Positions 37,596 through 40,030 of a stretch of 40,030 bases of DNA are shown here, one piece after another. Origin of the DNA: Gammaproteobacteria bacterium (GTDB taxonomy: Bacteria > Pseudomonadota > Gammaproteobacteria > Nitrosococcales > Methylophagaceae); assembly GCA_014859375.1 (NCBI GenBank), contig JACUUH010000020.1, positions 1 through 40,030 on the forward strand, given 5' to 3'. A program made the translations under genes and the position numbers. Each line of letters starts with the position of its first letter. Positions within the stretch are counted from its first letter, which is position 1. The notes beneath the pieces were generated by a model. The model saw nothing but the letters and a program-made list of their open reading frames with translations. It searched no databases and was not told the origin of the DNA.

Positions 37596-37828
37596 ATATT
37601 TATGTACGGGGCAGAGTTTAAACAGACACCTTATTCAAAAGAACCAATAAAAAACGCAAAGCTTATGAATTTTTCTGCTAAGAAATTGTTATCAGCCACT
37701 CACATAAGAACCTATTCAGCCTAATGAATAAGCATAGAAGATATTGTTATTTGGCTTTTGTCTCGTCAAGCATTATTGTTTGCATGAATAAAAAACACCT
37801 AACATAAACAACACTTAAGGAAATGAAC
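37596..37828. other. Divergent intergenic region between sbp and the fadL-like gene
   Basis: This 230-bp gene-free region must hold the promoters of both the cys operon (minus) and the fadL-tusA-dsrE2 set (plus). Apart from the palindrome at 37714-37731 and the AAGG before fadL, I see no strong promoter hexamers. It is AT-rich, like the upstream genome and unlike the cassette itself, which suggests the join lies close to the fadL start. Confidence 0.4.
37714..37731. promoter_or_regulatory. Candidate LysR (CysB) box in the sbp/fadL divergent region
   Basis: A perfect palindrome, TATTCA-N6-TGAATA, lies about 137 bp upstream of the sbp start and 98 bp upstream of the fadL start. It has the inverted-repeat shape of LysR-type boxes, and the operon encodes CysB. 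Binding is inferred, not shown. Confidence 0.4.
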
Positions 37829-39090
37829 ATGGCGACCAACACACATTTTGTGTCGATATCAACTGGACTGCTGATTGCTTCGCTGGCAATGCCAGCATTT
37901 GCCACCAACGGCTATCTGCCTCATGGCTACAGTATTCGTTCACAGGGTATGGGCGTGTCGGAATTGCCTTGCCACAGGACGCGATCGCAGCTGCCAGCAA
38001 TCCAGCCGGAATGGTCTTGATCGGTGATCGCACTGATCTTGGCTTGAGCTGGTTTCGTCCACAACGCGATTCTACGATCTCAGGTAGCCCAGACCCAACA
38101 GTGAACGGCAACTATGATGCCGATAAGACCGAGAACTTCTTGGTTCCAGAGTTTGGTTATAATCGTAAAGTCAGATCCGATCTCAGTCTCGGTGTCAGTG
38201 TGTATGGTCATGGCGGTATGAACACCGACTATGACCGACCAATCCCGCTGCTTGGCACCTCACGTCCCGGTATCGATCTGGCACAGCTATTTATCGCACC
38301 GACCATTGCCTGGCAAGTCACGCCCAAACACAGTCTGGGACTTTCAGTGAACCTAGCCTATCAGCGTTTTGAAGCCAAGGGACTACAAAATTTCGACCAG
38401 CCAGGTTTCACCAAACACCTAGGCAAGGTCACCAACAACGGTTATGACTCAGCCGTAGGTGCGGGCATTCATCTGGGCTGGATTGGTCAGATAAGTGATG
38501 ATGTCAATGTCGGAGCCACATATCAAAGCAAGACCTATATGAGCGAGTTTGATGATTATAAAGGGCTGTTTGCAGATGGTGGTGATTTTGATATTCCGGC
38601 ACACTATGGGGTCGGCATTGCGATTAAGGCGACACCCAAACTCACCGTCGCTGCTGATGTGGAACGTATTTTCTACAGCGATGTCAACTCAGTCGGTAAT
38701 GACTCTGTAGGCAAACTGCTGACCGGACAGCAACTAGGTGCTAATAACGGCCCCGGTTTCGGCTGGCGCGATATCAACGTCTATAAGCTTGGTGTCAGTT
38801 ATGCCTACAACCAAGATCTGACCCTGCGTACCGGTTATAACCACAGCACCCAACCGGTTCGCGACCATGATGCCTTGTTTAATATTCTCGCACCAGGTGT
38901 GGTGCAAGACCAGCTCACTCTGGGCGCAAGCTGGAAGCTGGGCAAGGGCGAACTGTCCGTGAGCTATATGCATGCGTTTGAGGATAGCGTCAAAGCAAGT
39001 AATGCCATTCCCAACGCATTTGGCGGTGGCGATGTCAAGCTCAAAATGCATCAGGATTCCTTCGGTATCACCTATGGCTGGAAACTATAA
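37829..39090 (+). pseudogene. OmpP1/FadL-family outer membrane protein, frameshifted
   Basis: FadL-type barrels let hydrophobic compounds cross the outer membrane. The start ATG at 37829 lies 8 nt after AAGG. It gives a signal peptide (to ...AMPAFA) and a FadL-like mature start (TNGYLPHGYSIRSQGMG). Near 37955, within ATG GGC GTG TCG GAA, the frame is lost. Adding one G restores GGC-GGT-GTC-GGA and continues into IALPQDAIAAASNPAGM, open to 39090 with a normal barrel end (GITYGWKL). A single-base deletion thus splits an otherwise intact gene of about 420 codons. It may be a recent mutation or a sequencing error. Codon use is GC-richer than in the neighbours upstream. Two bases separate it from tusA. 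Confidence 0.85.
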
Positions 39091-39092
39091 TT

Positions 39093-39338
39093 ATGACCAC
39101 TCAATACCATGCAGACATCGACCTAGACGTGCGCGGACTGTCTTGTCCGTTACCAGTGATTCGAACCAGAAAGGCAGTGGATGAGCTTGGCTCTGGCAAA
39201 ATACTCAACGTGATCACATCCGACCTGACTTCGACTAATGAATACCATGCACTTGCCAACAGCCTTGGTCTGGAGTTGCTTGATTCAAATATAAATAAAG
39301 ATGAGGGTGTTCTCGCAATCTGGCTAAGGAAACCATGA
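39093..39338 (+). CDS. tusA: TusA-family sulfur carrier protein
   Basis: TusA-type proteins carry persulfide sulfur on a single cysteine. The 81 residues contain the motif DVRGLSCPLPVIRTRKAVDEL with the CPLP active cysteine (residue about 18-21), then the two-layer fold through ITSDLTSTNEYHALANSLGLELL. The frame is intact, unlike both neighbours. Placed before a DsrE2 gene, it fits the rhd-tusA-dsrE2 type of sulfur-trafficking set in sulfur oxidisers, here without a rhodanese. It could still be functional if expressed. Confidence 0.9.
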   Translation: MTTQYHADIDLDVRGLSCPLPVIRTRKAVDELGSGKILNVITSDLTSTNEYHALANSLGLELLDSNINKDEGVLAIWLRKP

Positions 39339-39339
39339 C

Positions 39340-39805
39340 ATGACCAAAAAACTTGCCCTGATCGCCTCCAAAGGCACGCTGGACTGAGCCTATCCACCCT
39401 TCATTCTGGCTTCCACAGTTGCCGCACTCGGTTACGATGTGTCGATATTCTTCACTTTTTACAGCTTGACTCTGCTGAAAAAAGGCATCAGCGACTTGAA
39501 AGTGTCACCCTTAGCTAATCCGGCGATGTCAATGCCGGTGCCAATCCCTTCGATTGTGCAGGTCTTGCCAAGACTCGAAAGCGCGGCAACTAATGATGCC
39601 GCGCAAACTCAAGACTAAGGGCGTGGCCAGCATCGAACAATTGCGATCCATCTGTCTGGAATCTGCTGTCAAGTTAATCGCCCGCCAGATGACCCTTGAT
39701 TTGTTCGATTTTAAACAGCAAGACTTCATTGACGGCATTGATTATCGCGCTGCGGCCACTTTTTTCGAGTTTGCCGGTGAAGCCGATGTCAGCTTGTTCA
39801 TTTGA
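39340..39805 (+). pseudogene. DsrE2-type sulfur-relay protein, degraded
   Basis: The gene starts one base after tusA. The remains read MTKKLALIASKGTLD-stop-AYPPFILASTVAALGYDVSIFFTFY, typical of the DsrE2 (DrsE_2) family. A TGA at 39385-39387 replaces a sense codon. A second lesion near 39588-39597 (ATTAATGATG region) shifts the frame, giving TAA at 39616-39618. The other frame continues as KTKGVASIEQLRSICLESAVKLIARQMTLDLFDF to the natural end SLFI. Where family members usually have a Cys before QM, this copy has Arg, so the reactive cysteine also seems lost. Three independent lesions make a true pseudogene likely. Confidence 0.85.
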
Positions 39806-40030
39806 TTTTTATATTCACAAGAAATCTGGATGATGAGTTTTGAGGAATCGCTCGATATATACCCAATCAACTTGAAGATGCTTGCTACTTTTACCGTTCG
39901 TGGTCGACTGCATGGATGCAGTAGGTAGAGCAATGCAGGACAGCAAACGTTCCTACGTTTCTTCTGCACACCTCATCCATGTCGATAAGCAGTTGCCGAG
40001 AAGTTATCGAATACCGTTGGTGGTGAGCTT
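39806..40030. other. Palindromic extragenic sequence, possible MITE or REP-like element
   Basis: No gene is visible. TATATACCCAATCAACTTG (from about 39857) resembles ends of extragenic repeats I associate with marine gammaproteobacteria. It is followed by hairpins CTGCAT-GG-ATGCAG (about 39909-39922) and AAACG-N6-CGTTT (about 39946-39961), with GTAGAGCAATGCAGGA between them. The family assignment is from memory of pattern only. The element may continue past the window. Confidence 0.35.

Noticed and set aside
37945-37965. Programmed -1 frameshift in the FadL-like gene
   Set aside because: No slippery heptamer or downstream pseudoknot is visible at the junction. A one-base deletion explains it more simply.
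39385-39387. In-frame TGA in the DsrE2 gene as a selenocysteine codon
   Set aside because: No convincing SECIS-type hairpin was recognised directly after it. A second frameshift and loss of the reactive Cys further on show the gene is degraded.

Overview
The window looks like chromosomal DNA of a moderately low-GC marine gammaproteobacterium. The suggestion comes from MetZ-type methionine synthesis, ClpS-ClpA, the CysTWA sulfate importer with CysB, VF530 and YchJ family proteins, short FeoB and a B12-controlled btuB. A Methylophaga-like methylotroph (Thiotrichales) would fit, but this is inference from protein style and not from a marker gene. No rRNA, tRNA, CRISPR array, prophage or complete insertion sequence was seen.

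Layout. 1-3138 (minus): a membrane-anchored acidic coiled-coil protein, cut by the window edge, directly follows a periplasmic von Willebrand A protein; function unknown. 3301-4488 (minus): metZ. 4784-9747 (minus): a three-gene HlyD / double-ATPase-permease / permease operon of the yhiI-rbbA-yhhJ type. 9898-12729 (plus): a strong sigma70-like promoter, a cobalamin riboswitch, a BtuB-like receptor and the corrinoid adenosyltransferase, forming a B12 uptake unit. 13067-17717 (minus): clpA, clpS, grxD, serB and ppa, with an inverted REP pair between clpS and clpA. 17855-20817: a divergent TauE-like permease and a membrane H+/Na+-pyrophosphatase. 20904-24320 (plus): a MATE exporter, then Fur-box-controlled feoA-feoB. 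24371-25483 (minus): a small charged protein and a pseudouridine synthase. 25546-32691 (plus): a long co-directional run (DUF4124 protein, MIF-like tautomerase, proS, class I fumarase, CopD-like membrane protein, lytic transglycosylase, two small proteins, an NAD(P)-binding epimerase-like protein that apparently starts at AUU, and a YchJ protein). 32791-37577 (minus): sbp-cysT-cysW-cysA-cysB, sulfate import with its LysR regulator in the same operon.

37829-39805 (plus) stands apart: a FadL/OmpP1-type outer membrane protein with a one-base frameshift, an intact TusA sulfur carrier, and a DsrE2-type gene broken by an internal stop and a frameshift. Codon use is visibly GC-richer than in the rest of the window. 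It looks like a transferred sulfur-trafficking cassette in decay, followed by a palindromic, possibly mobile, extragenic element running to the window end.

The most unusual observations are the decaying fadL-tusA-dsrE2 cassette, the AUU-initiated epimerase-like gene, the uncharacterised vWA/acidic membrane pair, and the terminal palindromic element. I did not find a convincing wholly new defence or mobile system.
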